From Chionis minor (Eukaryota > Chordata > Aves > Charadriiformes > Chionididae), in NCBI GenBank assembly GCA_013398295.1, contig VZSF01006871.1, positions 254,629 to 318,628 on the forward strand: a stretch of 64,000 nucleotides of DNA. The letters run 5' to 3'. This document shows, piece by piece, positions 41,901 to 51,500 of this stretch. Each line of letters begins with the position of its first letter. Positions within the stretch are counted from its first letter, which is position 1. Under the pieces are notes generated by a model. That model was given only the letters and a program-made list of their open reading frames with translations, had not been told where the DNA came from and made no database searches. A program made the translations under genes and the position numbers.

Positions 41901-44900
41901 AGCCATGGCTGGACATGCAGATTGTCTAGAAGTACTCACAGCAGCTGGACCTACAAGATAAAGGATGTAGCCTACTATCTTGTAAAGTGGGGCATAAGAG
42001 TCCCACTTCAAATATAGTCTAAAGACCACAAGCTTATCAGCCCTGATCATAGAATCATAGAATAATAGAATGTAAGGGGTTGGAAGGGACCTCTGGAGAT
42101 CACCTAGTCCAACCCCCCTGCCAGAGCAGGTCCACCTACATCAGGTTGCACAGGATGGCGTCCAGGCAGGTTTGGAATGTCTCCAAAGTTGGAGACTCCA
42201 CCACTTCTCTGGGAAGCCTGTTCCAGTGCTCTGCCACCATCAAAGGAAAGAAGTTCCTCCTCATGTTCAGCTGGAACTTTCTAAACTTTGTGCCCCTATC
42301 CCTGGGTACCACTGAAAAAAGACTGGCCCCCTCCCCCTGGCACCTTCCCTTTAAGTATTTGTAAGCGTTGATGAGATCTCCCCTCAGCCTTCTCCAGACT
42401 AAAAATACCCAACTCCCTCAGCCTTTCCTCGTAAGAAAGGTGCTCCAGGCCCCTAATCATCTTCACGGCCCTTCGCTGCACCCTCTCCAGCTGTTCCCTG
42501 TCCTTCTTAAACTGGGCAGCCCAAAACTGGGCAGAGTACTCGAGTTGCAGCCTCACCAGGGCAGAGTAAAGGGGGAAGATGACCTCCCTCGACCTGCTTG
42601 CTACATTCTTCTTGATGCACCCCATGATGCCATTGGCCTTCTTGGCCACGAGGGCACATTGCTGGTTCATGGTCATCCTGTTGCCCACCAGGACTCACAG
42701 GTCCCTCTCTGCACAGCTGCTTTCCAGCAGGTCAGCCCCTAACCCTTACCGGTGCATGGCGTTATTCCTCCCCAGCTGCAGGACCCTACACTTGCCTTTG
42801 TTGAACTTCGTAAGATTTCTCTCTGCCCAACTCTCCAGCCTGTCCAGATCATGCTGAATGGCAGTACAGCCTTCTGGTGTGTCAGCCACGCCTCCCAGAT
42901 TCGTGTCATCAGCAAACCTGCTGATGGTACACTCTATGGCTTCATCCAGGTAATTGATGAATACATTGAACAGGGCTGGACCCAGCACCAACCCTGATAC
43001 AAAGTTTCAACTTTTATTATTGCCCAACAGTCGAACAGCATTATGATATAATTTCTCTCCTGTGATCCAAAGAACAGCTGAAGTTAGAACCATAATTTAA
43101 CCATGAAAGTTTTTTTTTCAGCTTAGTATCTCTATTATTTGATCTCATACTTACAGGAGTAATTTTAGTATTTTAATCCATAAAATGTGTCCTGAGAGCA
43201 AGGATTTCAAAAAAGTACCTTATGATTGTGCTATATCACACTGTGTCATATAAGCAATGGATATTACTGGAATTTCAGGCACACGCAAGTTAAAAACAAT
43301 CAATAACTATTTCTATATTAGCTATTACTCAGTAACCTCATTCTGACTTCCTGGGATTGTCACAGAAGAGGGGTATATTTCAAATATAAAAGTATCATGC
43401 ATCATATAGGCAATCTCTAGCAGCAAGAAAATGCCACTTCAGATAAATACACATAAGCAGCAAATTTTTTTATTTTTATTGTTCAGGTTTGCTGCTAGAT
43501 CATGGAATGTTTTTTCCGTCATCATTAAAGCCTCTGAAATACACTCTAAAGGGAAGTTGATCTACTTATAGATCAACAGAAGGCATGTGAAGAAGGCTTG
43601 CTAACAATACTTCTTTTGCATGTAAGTGAAAGCAATTGGTATCCCATCTGGAAAAGCACACTACACTGAGACAGAAAGCTCTTGCCACTGGCAAAGTTTG
43701 TGGTATTATTTTGTAATGGTGGATTTACCGAAATGTAATAAACTAATGCTCATTTACTTGCATAATTATGTGTTTTCTACATAAAATGACAGGCTTTTAC
43801 CTTGCCAATACTGGCACTGAGTTAATGGAAAACAGGACAAGGCAGGCGTACAAGTATGCCAGCGCTGATGAATGTCAAGCTAAGTTACAGATTTGTTTCT
43901 TACATTAACATCTGTACAATGTACCGTCTAATGCATTACCCGTCAGACTCTTAAATCTGTTATTTTAAATATTTTCATTGCAGTTTAGCTTTGATTATTA
44001 ATCTAAGAGGGAAAAAGTTAAACTGTATCTTATCTTCTTTGCTACTTGATATGTTAAACAGCCTTCATACCTTAAATCCACTTTAATAAGGCATGCAATT
44101 ATTAAAGCATTACAGAATGGCCCCAGAGCACACAAGCTCCATTAAATTTGCTTACATCTAATTATGTCTGCCTGAGGCAGGTGAGAAATTGAGTCTGATA
44201 AGATCTTTCTTTTACCTGTAGCCAAAAAAATAAAAAGGAAAAAAAAATCACAGTGATTTTGTATCTAATTGCTATCTACAAGTATTTATGGTATTCGCTC
44301 CTTCAATGAATAGTCCACAAAGCATTCTTTGTGCACTAACCAGTGCATTTTAAGTTTTTTAAAGACTGTAGAACACAAAAGACAAGCTTATCTTGCTTTA
44401 GGCATAAGACAGGTCATCAATGATGTCTACCTGCGAAATAGTTTTATCTATTATTTAAACCATATATTTTCTTTAACATTTTTCAAATAAATTTTAAATA
44501 GTATTTGTTTCATGTTATGTCGGGGTTTTTTTTGCTTTCATAATTAGTTTTCTTCAATTGTAAAAGTTTTAGTGAAAACAATCTAAACTTCATGAAAAAT
44601 AACTCTGATGTGAAAAGGCATGTTACACATTCTTTGTGGAATTTTATTTTTTTCTTCATGTCAGCATATGCAATGAAAACATTCTGTTTTACAGCAAAAT
44701 AACATGAATATAAAATTGTACTTTACATGGCCTGAAAACTATTCCTTTAACAATATTTTTTATTTGTTTCCAATTTAAAAAAAGAAGTGTTTTATAGTAG
44801 AAAACACAGCTTTCAGCTCCTATGTATTGTTAACTGGGCTTCCAGAATTCAGGAAAATATTACTAAACTACATTGCTTGTTAACTATAAGTGAATGAGAA

Positions 44901-47900
44901 AATGTGGTATTTCTAATTATTCTAATCTCACAGATCTGCCCTATCAGATCCTAGAGAACAATATAGCGAGACCATCATAGTGACAATGCAAAAACTAGCT
45001 AGAAACTATACCAGATAAAGAGGAACAAATAAATTTAAAAAAACTAATTAATTTTAATTTAAAAAGTCATTGACTTCATGCAGTCTAAAGGAATTATAAC
45101 TCAGTTCTTGATTAATGTTTCGGAGAAATTACTTTGTTATAAAGCATTCTTTAAAGACAGACATTACGAATTTGATGTGAGAGGCGCCTAGATAAACCAG
45201 CCATCGGACTTCAAATGCAAGGTTATACAAAACTATTTTTTCAGATGTACATCTTTGGCCATCAGCACTGCTGATCCTCTTGTATTATACTAGCCATTCT
45301 TTAGTCAAATCTATAGCCAAGCCAAAAAGAAAAGGTTCTTCGGTCACACTTTATGCTTAAGACCTCATTTGATACTCTTGAATGAAAAACTGCACAGAGG
45401 CCTGAAATAAATATATTGTACCATTAACATGTTTCTTATGTGCTTCTTAGGGTCATAGAGCATGTCATTCCATAAGTCTTCCTATAAAACATCATTTGAC
45501 CTTATCTTTACATTCAAACAATAAACAAAGAGGTTATCATTCATATTGATTTGCTCCATTATACAAACCTTATTTTACATATTTGACAATGAGAAGACAG
45601 ACGTTAATTTTCTGGTGCAGTAAACAACTATATGGCAAATATGACTTTTTTTGAAGGCAATGACAAACTACTTCAGTTTGCTATATGCTTTACCAACTCA
45701 AAGGCTGTTGTTACACAAAATGCTTTGGCCTTAAATAATTACATCTTGTTTGATGTTAATTTGTTGTATTTCTATTAAAACTTTCACACTTGTTTTATAA
45801 TATTGTCTAGCCACCAGTCTGCATCATCTATAAATGACAATACTGTGAACCACTGAATTATGCATGCATCCTTACTGCAAATCAAAACCAAACTAGAACA
45901 AAAAAAAAAAAAAATCACAAAAGGAATTTAATGACTATGCTAGGAAGGAATTACTTTCCAGCTTTTCCATGCCTAGTCTAAGAATGAATCGCAAACAGGT
46001 AAGTTAATTATTCAGATATCAGAACTGTTATACAGACATATAATTTTTTTAAATTGTCTTCATATTAACATTTCTTCTCCTAAAACATAGAAAAAATTTT
46101 CTCTTTATCTGTATTATGTTGTGGATTATCCCATGGGAAATTCTAGTAGACAATATTGTTCAGAATCTGAATACGTACCAAAAGCCGCCACTTTTATGAT
46201 TATGGCTTGAATGTTAGATGATATCATTTCTTTAAGCAATAGTTCCTGGTTCCGATGCCAAAGGTAAGCTAAAGGCTGAAGATTAAGCCTTCTGCATCTG
46301 AAAAACAAACAAAAAAAACTGGATAAAGCCAAGCATTATGCCTTTATGAAGCACAATTCATGTAAAATTCAAAATTAATTTATCTGATTTCCCACCTTAA
46401 AATAATTTTTTTCCACAACTTCAATTACAATATTTTACTATTCCTAGATTTCAGTATATATACTACTTTTAATATTAAAAACATTAAATAAACTTGTTCT
46501 GACTGTAATTCATCTATATCAGTAAGATGTAGCTTACCAATGTAAACAGATTTACAAGGGAACATATGTAAAAGCATGAGAAAATGCATTCCTAAACATT
46601 TAGGGATGCAAACCAATTTTACACCTTAGGAAATGATCACTTTTTACGAACACAACTAAGACAAGAGTTACTGCTCTGTGATAAACGTGCCCCATGTCGC
46701 TGGTACAATATGAGGAATTTGTTACACTCAACAAACCTGTGATTTGGATCAACACACAGAGAAAAGAATCATCCAGGAAACTGTATACAGCTTGTGATAC
46801 AAAGTAACAACCTGTTAATGTAAATTTAATTATTTGTTTTGATACATATCATATTTAGACAGCATTTGAAACACAGCATTTGATTGTTTATCAAATTAGA
46901 GAATCACTGATTTGCACTATTGATAGGTAACCCTTCTGCAAATTGTCAAGTACCATCAGTTGGGGATAAAATGTGTAACAATTAGTTCCCGAAAAACTTA
47001 AAAATATTTAACTATGAGACTACATCGCAGCACTCAAAATTTACATTTATTTGTCAATTATCATTGTTTATCTAATATATGGGTTTTCTCCCATATGTTA
47101 GATAGACCCACTAGTATTAGTGTCAAGACTTCATAGTTAAATAGATGTTTAATGTTGACACATAAATCCATAGTCAGTAACCATATAATCTGATTGATTT
47201 TGTTACTACTTTCATATATTTTAACAGAGCACTAAGTTGTGACATTAACAGAAATATTTAGCAACTTGCAATGTAAAGTAGTTCATTTAGATGCCTAGCA
47301 TTAGCTAACAAATTAGCTGACTCCAAGTAACTGTGATGTTTTATATGAAACAACTGTATCGTAAGGGGCCAATCTACAGAGCAATGTACAATTTTTTTAC
47401 TAGTGAGCAACGCCGGAATTAATCAGGTCTGTTTGAAATATTGTGATGCCCTGTCAATCTTTTGGCTGTGGTAAAAGATCTGAAACCCACAATCAACAAA
47501 AGCAATCTTTTCTAAAATATCTAGTAACATGATCAGGTGGTCATTAAAATGTTTCAAGTGTAAGCGACAAGAATAAAAAAAGGAGCTATTTCTGACTGCA
47601 ATTTACCTATTTAAAGTGTAAAGAAAACACTCATGCTGTGTAACTTGCTCATGTGAGTCAAGTTTGCAAAGCATTAGCTTCACCATTCTTACAGTTCATA
47701 AAGTATTCCAGATATTTGCTTTTATCAGCAACAAATAACTAATGAACTCATTAAATTAATATTAATTTTTAACACAAGGTGTTTTTGCATTTCATCAGAC
47801 ACATGGAGTGAAATTTTTATTCCAGGCCCAAATCAAATCTTGCCGTATATAATACACACAATTCCCATTACATAATTCTTTTTTAATTAAGACTCTTAAG

Positions 47901-48514
47901 TATCTTAAATCTATCTAGAATTATAGAGTGTGCACTGTAGAAATGACAAATGAAAACTCCTGATCAATGATAACAGATTCTAGATTTTAAGCAAGTAAGG
48001 GAAGACAGGCACATAAGGATTCTCTTGTATTTAATTCCTGATAACAAGTCACAAAATGTTCCTCTATATTAAAACTGTTGAAAAACAGAGATATTTGACC
48101 ACAAGATTGCAGTCGCTGGAACTGAGTGTGTTTTCAGTTGAAATCAAAGACCTGAACCTACTCTGCTGTTTTCATATCGAACCAGTAACAGATCCATGAC
48201 AGACCTGAAGAGGAATCCAAAAATCCGGTACTGGATTTTTACTATTTTCTTTTTTTTCGGGGTGGGGGGGGGTGGGGGAACACCCCCCCAAAACCCCATG
48301 GTACTTATATTAACAATTTGAACGTATCATATAACATGAGAAATAAAGTAACTGTCTCTGCTCCAGAATTTGAGTTAGAAAATGAACAAGTAAGGCACTT
48401 TCCAGAATGTGTATATTCATAAAGATAAATATTTTCTTACACATCTTCAACTCGAACTCTCTGGTAGTCAGAAAGAATGGCTCCCACAGACACACCCTCC
48501 ACTCCTTCTTTGTC
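2736..48514 (-). CDS. DPH6: DPH6, diphthine--ammonia ligase (long form), nine internal exons, partial at both ends
   Basis: DPH6 performs the last step of diphthamine synthesis: ATP-dependent amidation of diphthine on the modified histidine of cytosolic elongation factor 2, with ammonium as donor. Nine minus-strand exons were joined by reading splice sites. They total 1023 bases, 341 codons, all junctions in phase with no stop. In order they encode the second half of the ATP-pyrophosphatase domain (motifs [43 protein letters not shown]), an acidic linker, a complete RidA-like domain and the first strand of a second one ([11 protein letters not shown]). The similarity to human DPH6 is from memory and is strong across the first five exons. 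The N-terminal SGGKDS P-loop exons are not in the window and should lie beyond 64000. The stop codon was not found. Eight of the nine donors are GT and one is GC. Promoter and 3' UTR are outside the window. Confidence 0.95.
3600..3615 (+). repeat. G-run (G4-C-G11)
   Basis: Sixteen bases, all G but one. It could support G-quadruplex formation on the plus strand DNA, and is C-rich in the DPH6 transcript. Confidence 0.8.
4608..4690 (+). mobile_element. CR1 3' end fragment
   Basis: The string GGATTTGACTAGATGACCTC followed by CAGGTCCCTTCCAACCTG is the conserved 3' end of avian CR1 elements. Only about 80 bases remain and the tail repeats are decayed, so this is an old fragment. Confidence 0.8.
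5185..5370. mobile_element. Old CR1/LINE-type relic (sauropsid interspersed repeat)
   Basis: TAAGAACAGCCTCACTGGAT, then a stretch close to CAAAGGTCCATCTAGTCCAG, resembles a repeat family I know from turtle and crocodile genomes (AGAACGGCCATACTGGGTCAG...). Divergence is high. The family assignment and strand are from memory and uncertain. Confidence 0.5.
5470..6060 (+). mobile_element. CR1 ORF2 reverse-transcriptase fragment, truncated at both ends
   Basis: The plus strand carries decayed CR1 ORF2. It includes [20 protein letters not shown] around 5653-5712 and a degenerate catalytic motif (LVDD in place of FADD) near 5742, then CR1-like text down to ASRS-type residues (here ANRSREA). The frame is interrupted several times. 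The usual CR1 3' UTR and tail repeats are missing, since the match stops near 6060. Not functional. Confidence 0.88.
6180..6226. repeat. AT-rich imperfect palindrome
   Basis: TATATATTATATATATACAC followed by ACATAATATATAGTATATAT; low-complexity TA-rich sequence with hairpin potential. Confidence 0.7.
6417..6546 (-). CDS. DPH6: DPH6 exon: second half of RidA-like domain 1
   Basis: A 130-base exon (2 + 42 codons + 2) encoding [20 protein letters not shown], then [18 protein letters not shown] and the first two bases of an arginine codon. The sequence has the RidA pattern: a helix, a strand (DIILVHLYV), the [15 protein letters not shown] helix and the PPAR turn. That arginine aligns with the carboxylate-binding arginine of RidA enzymes. 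The acceptor is TTTTTATCCTGCAG and the donor GTAGGT. Confidence 0.94.
6547..10377 (-). other. DPH6: DPH6 intron
   Basis: A 3831-base intron with one diverged CR1 relic (6955-7108, minus). The remainder is AT-rich unique-looking sequence with a few short open frames and no recognisable protein similarity. Confidence 0.85.
6955..7108 (-). mobile_element. Diverged CR1 3' UTR relic
   Basis: Reading the plus strand, GAATCACAAAAGTACAGAAC and later GTCTAAGCTGTTTTTAAAAA resemble the antisense 3' region of older CR1 subfamilies, which read ...TGTTCTTAAAAACCTCCA... in my memory. It is heavily diverged; assignment is by pattern only. Confidence 0.5.
10378..10509 (-). CDS. DPH6: DPH6 exon: first half of RidA-like domain 1
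   Basis: A 132-base exon (2 + 43 codons + 1) encoding [20 protein letters not shown], then [13 protein letters not shown]. The pattern (aromatic residues, SG, then an Ala/Glu-rich helix ending FSSLK) matches the early strand and first helix of RidA/YjgF proteins. The acceptor is TTCTTGATTTCCAATAG. The donor AAAG followed by GTGCTT departs from consensus at positions +3 to +6. Phase agrees with both flanking exons. Confidence 0.88.
10510..11813 (-). other. DPH6: DPH6 intron
   Basis: A 1304-base intron, the shortest in the window. It contains a T14 run at 11678-11691 and no recognised repeat. The short minus-strand open frame at 10696-10881 shows no known similarity. Confidence 0.82.
11814..11961 (-). 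CDS. DPH6: DPH6 exon: acidic linker between ATP-pyrophosphatase and RidA domains
   Basis: A 148-base exon (49 codons + 1) that starts in phase 0, matching the phase 0 end of the preceding exon. It encodes [10 protein letters not shown], then a polar and acidic stretch ([15 protein letters not shown]) and ends KSLKHNLDF. No fold is recognisable; it looks like a flexible linker. The donor GTGAGT is strong. The acceptor (TTTGCCTGAAGCAG) has a mediocre pyrimidine tract. Its phase fits both neighbours exactly, which is the main support. An additional undetected exon between this and 20147 cannot be excluded. Confidence 0.82.
16268..16287 (+). repeat. A20 homopolymer
   Basis: Uninterrupted run of twenty A. 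No retrogene or CR1 tail is recognised next to it. Confidence 0.9.
16535..16760 (-). mobile_element. Possible very old CR1-like relic
   Basis: CAGGTCAGAAGGAACTGGAC followed by CAAGTCCAACCTGCAGGATC is reminiscent of the antisense CR1 3' end. The similarity is short and could be chance. Confidence 0.25.
20141..20146 (-). promoter_or_regulatory. DPH6: GC-type 5' splice site (GCAAGT)
   Basis: Immediately after the last codon (AAG) of the ATP-pyrophosphatase exon the minus strand reads GCAAGT, which fits the consensus of GC-AG introns. It is the only one of the nine exon ends not followed by GT. GC donors are spliced by the major spliceosome but are often associated with alternative splicing, which here would decide between long and short protein forms. 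Confidence 0.75.
20147..20234 (-). CDS. DPH6: DPH6 exon: [12 protein letters not shown], end of the ATP-pyrophosphatase domain
   Basis: An 88-base exon (1 + 29 codons) encoding [19 protein letters not shown] and then [10 protein letters not shown]. It ends in phase 0 after AAG. The human protein has [20 protein letters not shown] followed by LEDK and a short unique tail (from memory). The acceptor is TTTTGTATTTTAG. No GT donor is present at the expected edge. The sequence is AAG followed by GCAAGT, which matches the consensus of the minor GC donor class. Reading through instead would add 46 intron-encoded residues before a stop at 20006-20008, giving a short form lacking the RidA part. Confidence 0.93.
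22298..22314 (+). repeat. A17 homopolymer
   Basis: Uninterrupted run of seventeen A followed by CCCACC; no adjacent element recognised. Confidence 0.9.
22789..23232 (-). other. 147-residue open frame of unknown status
   Basis: The longest uninterrupted ATG-initiated frame in the window, ending just left of the LTR. It begins [20 protein letters not shown] and is rich in Ser, Phe, Cys and Asn. No domain, signal peptide or family is recognised, and no splice-site logic links it to DPH6. It lies in sense orientation inside a DPH6 intron. It is most likely a chance frame in AT-rich DNA. Confidence 0.15.
23247..24252 (+). mobile_element. Solo LTR of an avian endogenous retrovirus
   Basis: About 1 kb starting TGTTATACCGGGTTTACATG and ending in AAGGTTAATCCATCACA. 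It matches an LTR type abundant in bird genomes, recognised from its internal text: imperfect repeats built around phrases like GACCCACACTGGAGCAG (for example 23771-23787), then TTTCTCACTATCCTACTC and GGCAATAAATTAAATTA. AATAAA at 24065-24070 probably serves as the polyadenylation signal. No internal retroviral genes and no second LTR are adjacent, so it is probably a solo LTR left by recombination. No clear target-site duplication is visible. The many open frames inside are incidental. Family name not assigned. Confidence 0.85.
24065..24070 (+). promoter_or_regulatory. LTR polyadenylation signal AATAAA
   Basis: Canonical hexamer inside the LTR, on the strand opposite to DPH6 transcription. 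Many LTRs carry one at the end of the R region. Confidence 0.55.
26441..26466. repeat. CA dinucleotide microsatellite
   Basis: CACACACATG followed by an uninterrupted CA run to 26466; the TG interruption suggests ageing. Confidence 0.9.
26840..26934 (-). CDS. DPH6: DPH6 exon: [12 protein letters not shown] signature motif
   Basis: A 95-base exon (31 codons + 2) encoding [19 protein letters not shown] followed by [20 protein letters not shown] is the second signature motif of this ATP-pyrophosphatase family, thought to contribute to the active site together with the N-terminal SGGKDS loop. The acceptor is TTCCCTTTTGTGTTAG and the donor GTAAGG. No coding change disrupts the motif. Confidence 0.96.
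28320..28337 (+). repeat. A18 homopolymer
   Basis: Uninterrupted run of eighteen A. The sequence to the left does not resemble a recognisable processed transcript. Confidence 0.9.
31896..32055 (+). mobile_element. CR1 reverse-transcriptase fragment
   Basis: The plus strand reads [20 protein letters not shown], then [13 protein letters not shown], the CR1 ORF2 segment upstream of the catalytic FADD motif (normally DFSKAFDTVPH). It is a short internal piece with neither CR1 end. A T15 run follows 34 bases later. Confidence 0.88.
32089..32103 (+). repeat. T15 homopolymer beside a CR1 fragment
   Basis: Fifteen T shortly after the CR1 piece at 31896-32055. CR1 does not normally end in poly(T), so the two are probably unrelated. 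Confidence 0.85.
32676..32737 (-). CDS. DPH6: DPH6 exon: [17 protein letters not shown] segment
   Basis: A short 62-base exon (2 + 20 codons). The final G of the previous exon plus its first two bases make glycine, followed by [17 protein letters not shown] and then LLE. This corresponds nearly residue for residue to the human segment as I recall it. The acceptor is TTTTCCCTCCCAG and the donor GTGAGT. It is too short to stand out as an open reading frame and was recognised by motif. Confidence 0.95.
35477..35839 (-). other. 120-residue open frame with a candidate splice donor
   Basis: The frame starts [20 protein letters not shown] and continues for 120 codons without a stop. It has noticeably more CpG pairs (35740-35830) than its surroundings. 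Within it, CTGGAG is followed by GTGAGG (35506-35511), a good donor. No family is recognised. It could be part of a noncoding or alternative transcript, an unrecognised repeat, or chance. Confidence 0.2.
36142..36435 (-). mobile_element. CR1, 5'-truncated, 3' end copy
   Basis: On the minus strand this encodes the C-terminal end of CR1 ORF2 (ECSDRTRG, then [20 protein letters not shown] and LDGALSNLV) followed by the 3' UTR and two ATGA-type tail units at 36142-36158. About 290 bases; 5' truncation near 36435. Typical dead-on-arrival insertion. Confidence 0.92.
42046..42998 (-). mobile_element. CR1, 5'-truncated, about 950 bases
   Basis: The largest CR1 copy here. On the minus strand, from 42991 down, it encodes [20 protein letters not shown], the intact catalytic motif [16 protein letters not shown] and, after a frame break, [20 protein letters not shown] and [20 protein letters not shown]. 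The 3' UTR and tail units (ATCATAGAATCATAGAATAA) end at 42046. The 5' truncation lies within the reverse-transcriptase domain near 42998. It is less decayed than the 5470-6060 copy, so probably younger. Not capable of autonomous movement. Confidence 0.95.
46179..46297 (-). CDS. DPH6: DPH6 exon: ATP-pyrophosphatase core ([11 protein letters not shown])
   Basis: A 119-base exon (1 + 39 codons + 1) encoding [13 protein letters not shown], then [18 protein letters not shown] and IIKVAAF. This is a highly conserved stretch of the family; human has [16 protein letters not shown] (from memory). The acceptor is a T-rich tract ending TTTTTCAG and the donor is GTACGT. A methionine upstream in the same frame only reflects readthrough of the intron. 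Confidence 0.96.
46298..48440 (-). other. DPH6: DPH6 intron
   Basis: A 2143-base intron without recognisable mobile elements. A homopolymer-rich G/C hairpin lies at 48258-48297, about 140 bases after the donor. The stretch 47200-47560 is repeat-free and of moderate complexity. Confidence 0.92.
48258..48297. repeat. G/C homopolymer hairpin
   Basis: G4-T-G9-T-G5, then AACA, then C7, AAAA and C4. The G5 and first C5 form a perfect stem with a four-base loop (48279-48282). Confidence 0.8.
48441..48514 (-). CDS. DPH6: DPH6 exon: ATP-pyrophosphatase segment with the SDYQRVRV motif
   Basis: A 74-base exon that starts in phase 0 and ends after two bases of a codon. It encodes 24 residues, including [19 protein letters not shown], which matches human DPH6 ([19 protein letters not shown], from memory). 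The acceptor is TTGTCTCTTTTCAG and the donor GTAAGA. The two dangling bases GT plus A of the next exon restore the final valine. This is the most 5' exon in the window. The preceding exon should end in phase 0 with residues like LLKLVK and was not found up to 64000. Confidence 0.95.
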
Positions 48515-51500
48515 CTGAAAAGAGACAAGAAATACTAATGATAGCAGTATAAGCTGGCCTAAGTAATAGAGAGATTCAGCACCTCTATGAGGAGAACAAA
48601 CCAAGAATAAATCTTTTTCCCTGTGTCCAGTACATGGAACTGAATGGGCTGGAATGCAGATCTTGCATAGCAGAGAGCAGCACAGCTGACCTACTACGTG
48701 GTTTTTACTCTAACACGGTCATCTACTCAAGTCGAGTACTGTCCTACAGAAGAAATAACCAGCATAACTGAAAAGTACCAAATGTACCAGCTTATCCTAA
48801 TGTTTTCCTGACATCCTGAAAATTACTTCCAGCTCGTCACTATAACTGCGGTGTTAGCTAACCCACCTACAAGTAAATGTCAGCAACATACAATCATGAG
48901 GATTAATTAAACTGTTAGCATTTGTCACAATAGGAGGCACAAGAGGGTGTGAGATTACCCTTTTTATCCCAACACCAGAACAAGAAAACTCGCAGGCAAC
49001 TTACTCGACACCACCTCTTAAAAATTCTGCTTTTAAAAAAGGTTTTCCAGGATGTATTTTTGTTTCATTTCAATTACCTAAGCCAACAGTTCTTTCTTTT
49101 TTCTTGTAAACACACTGAGAACGTAACATTTGAAAATGCACATACTTACAATATTTCATGAGCTCTTGGATTTTTAAGTTGCTTGAGTCCCAATCAACAT
49201 GCTGAATTTACTTTCTTTTTCCAAAAATTTGCTCCAGCTAGACTTCAGCTAGTTGTTTTCCTCTTTTAACCAATGTTGATCATAACTACACTGCATGACT
49301 TACCCACTGGACCTGTTCAAGTAAGACAGCAATCCTGTGCAGTTTGCAGCAAGATTTTACCATAAAATTTTCAACTATATACCTAGATATTAATTTCAAA
49401 ATCCAATCTTTGCCTGCCATGGTACTGAATTTAAAATTCATTTTCCATTTCTTATCAATAAAATGATGTGGAAGGTATTTTAGTCATAATTAGGGGAAAA
49501 ATTTCTGGTTTATGTCTGTCTGGGATATTCTTTCCTATTATCTTAGTCTTCTTTACATTAATTCTCACCTCATATTTGCCCAACCAAACTCCTAAGTTTT
49601 TCATACCCATCTATACTTCTGATTTAAGAGTCACCTTATTTATCAAAATTCCTAGCTATAGTAATCTGAAAATTATATCACTGTTCAATTAATGTAATTC
49701 TACATGTCATTATATCATTTAATATGAAACTTAATGTCAAATCATACAGGATTCAAGCTGATGCTTCTCATATATCCAGAAGTAACACTACTGATAGAAA
49801 TTAATTTTAGCTTATCTGTCATGTGCTCATTATCCACTGCCAGTATTATCATTATTATTACTATTATCCAGCTGACATTACTTTTGCTTCTCTTTGAGCT
49901 TTCTGTGCAACGATATTTCAAAGTTCTTTTTGAATAAAGATATATCACAGATATTTCAATTTACGCAACTCACCCATCTGGAATTACGTTTCCTAAAAAG
50001 TTAACACAGTTATGAATATAGAGTTTTCTTTAAATAAATTTGATAAAATAATTCACGAAGCTTTCTTGGGTCTTGTACATCTAAAATATTTTCCTCATAT
50101 TCCTTTGTTTTATGCAATTTTGATATGCAGTTTACCTCTACTCTTGCAATTGTACTTAAGTTGGATTCTTTTAAGTTCTTTTTAGAAAAATTGGAAAGTT
50201 AAGTGGCATAAGTCTCGAAAAACATGACACCCAGCCATATTTTGTTTACATTTTTTGTAAAAAGAATAACGCTAACAATTCCTTCAAAATGTGCTCTGTC
50301 ACAGTGTTCACATGTCATCCAATATGTCCAGAAACATTATCTGTATTTCTGCTTATATGAGCAACTGTAGAACTGGTAGAAGATAATCTATCACACATAC
50401 TACTCATGCAGAAGTGTGGAGAAGATACGATTTTTTTTTTTTTGTAAAAGAATTAGATGTACAATACCTTTGATTAATAGGGTTTTTTTAAGATAAAATG
50501 GTTCTGTTAATAATAAATAATTAAAACAAACTAAAATTTAAAAATATCTTTTTAAAAAGGGACTTGACCCTGCCACAAATTCAAAGACTGACATATAGCT
50601 GAACTTTGGAAAAAAGAATGTAGCAAATAATGCAAATAATGCCTACAGTGGCCCTGGATTTCCTATCTCAGAGCTCTGAATTTTACCTTTTGGCAAATGG
50701 TAGTCAGTACCATGAAACTAAACTACATGATCTTAGAGTCTCACAGATAATAGAGGTGACCACACTTTGAAATTGCTTCTGTTTAAGGACACGGCATCAA
50801 AAGTATCAGTTTAAAAGTACTGTTTTAACACACATGTTTTTAAGCTTTTATTAAGCATTAGCAGCAGCAAAAATTTTAAATAGTGGAAAAGCTTGGAGCT
50901 CAGTGATTAAGTGTACAGATTCCCAACACTGTCACTACTTAACAGTATTTTTTTATTTTTATGTATCTGTCTATTGTGTGTAATGTCATTATGCCATGAA
51001 GGAAAACAAATATAATACAATTTTAAGTTATTCTAGATTTTTATTCTTATTGTATTTTTTAACAACTAAGTTTACAAACTTTTCCAGCATCAAATTGTAT
51101 TGTGACCAATTATTATATATAACAGGAGATTTTTTATTTTTTTTTTTTTCTAACAGGATCACTTGAAATATTCAGGGCTTTTCCTGACTATTTCTGTCAG
51201 AAAGAAGCTATATACAAATTAAAAGGGCTCAGCCATAGTGGCTGTCTAGAGAATGATATCTAGGAAATTATATTCTGTATACGTTTTCCAAATACTTGAG
51301 GAAAGTTCTCATCCTATGTTCTATTACAGAGTTTTTTCTATCTATTTCTTGATTAAAAAAAAAGTGTGCTCAGATATTCCAGAAAACAAGAAAGTAAAGA
51401 CCACTGAATAACAACTTTCGTTGTTCAGTTTTAAGTTACCAGAGGCAAACTATCCCGTCAACTACATTCAGCAAGTAATGTTTTTGAAGTATCTGATACA

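Larger units (their letters stand above)
32738..46178 (-). other. DPH6: DPH6 intron, 13.4 kb
   Basis: The largest complete intron. It contains two minus-strand CR1 copies (36142-36435 and 42046-42998), a 120-residue minus-strand open frame with a candidate donor (35477-35839), a pyrimidine-rich tract (about 39150-39950) and a gently structured, repeat-free stretch at 43780-44220. No DPH6 exon is needed between the flanking exons, since they join in phase. Confidence 0.9.

Noticed and set aside
42296..42997. Open frames on both strands in the CR1 copy
   Set aside because: Minus-strand frames are decayed CR1 ORF2; plus-strand frames are their antisense shadows.
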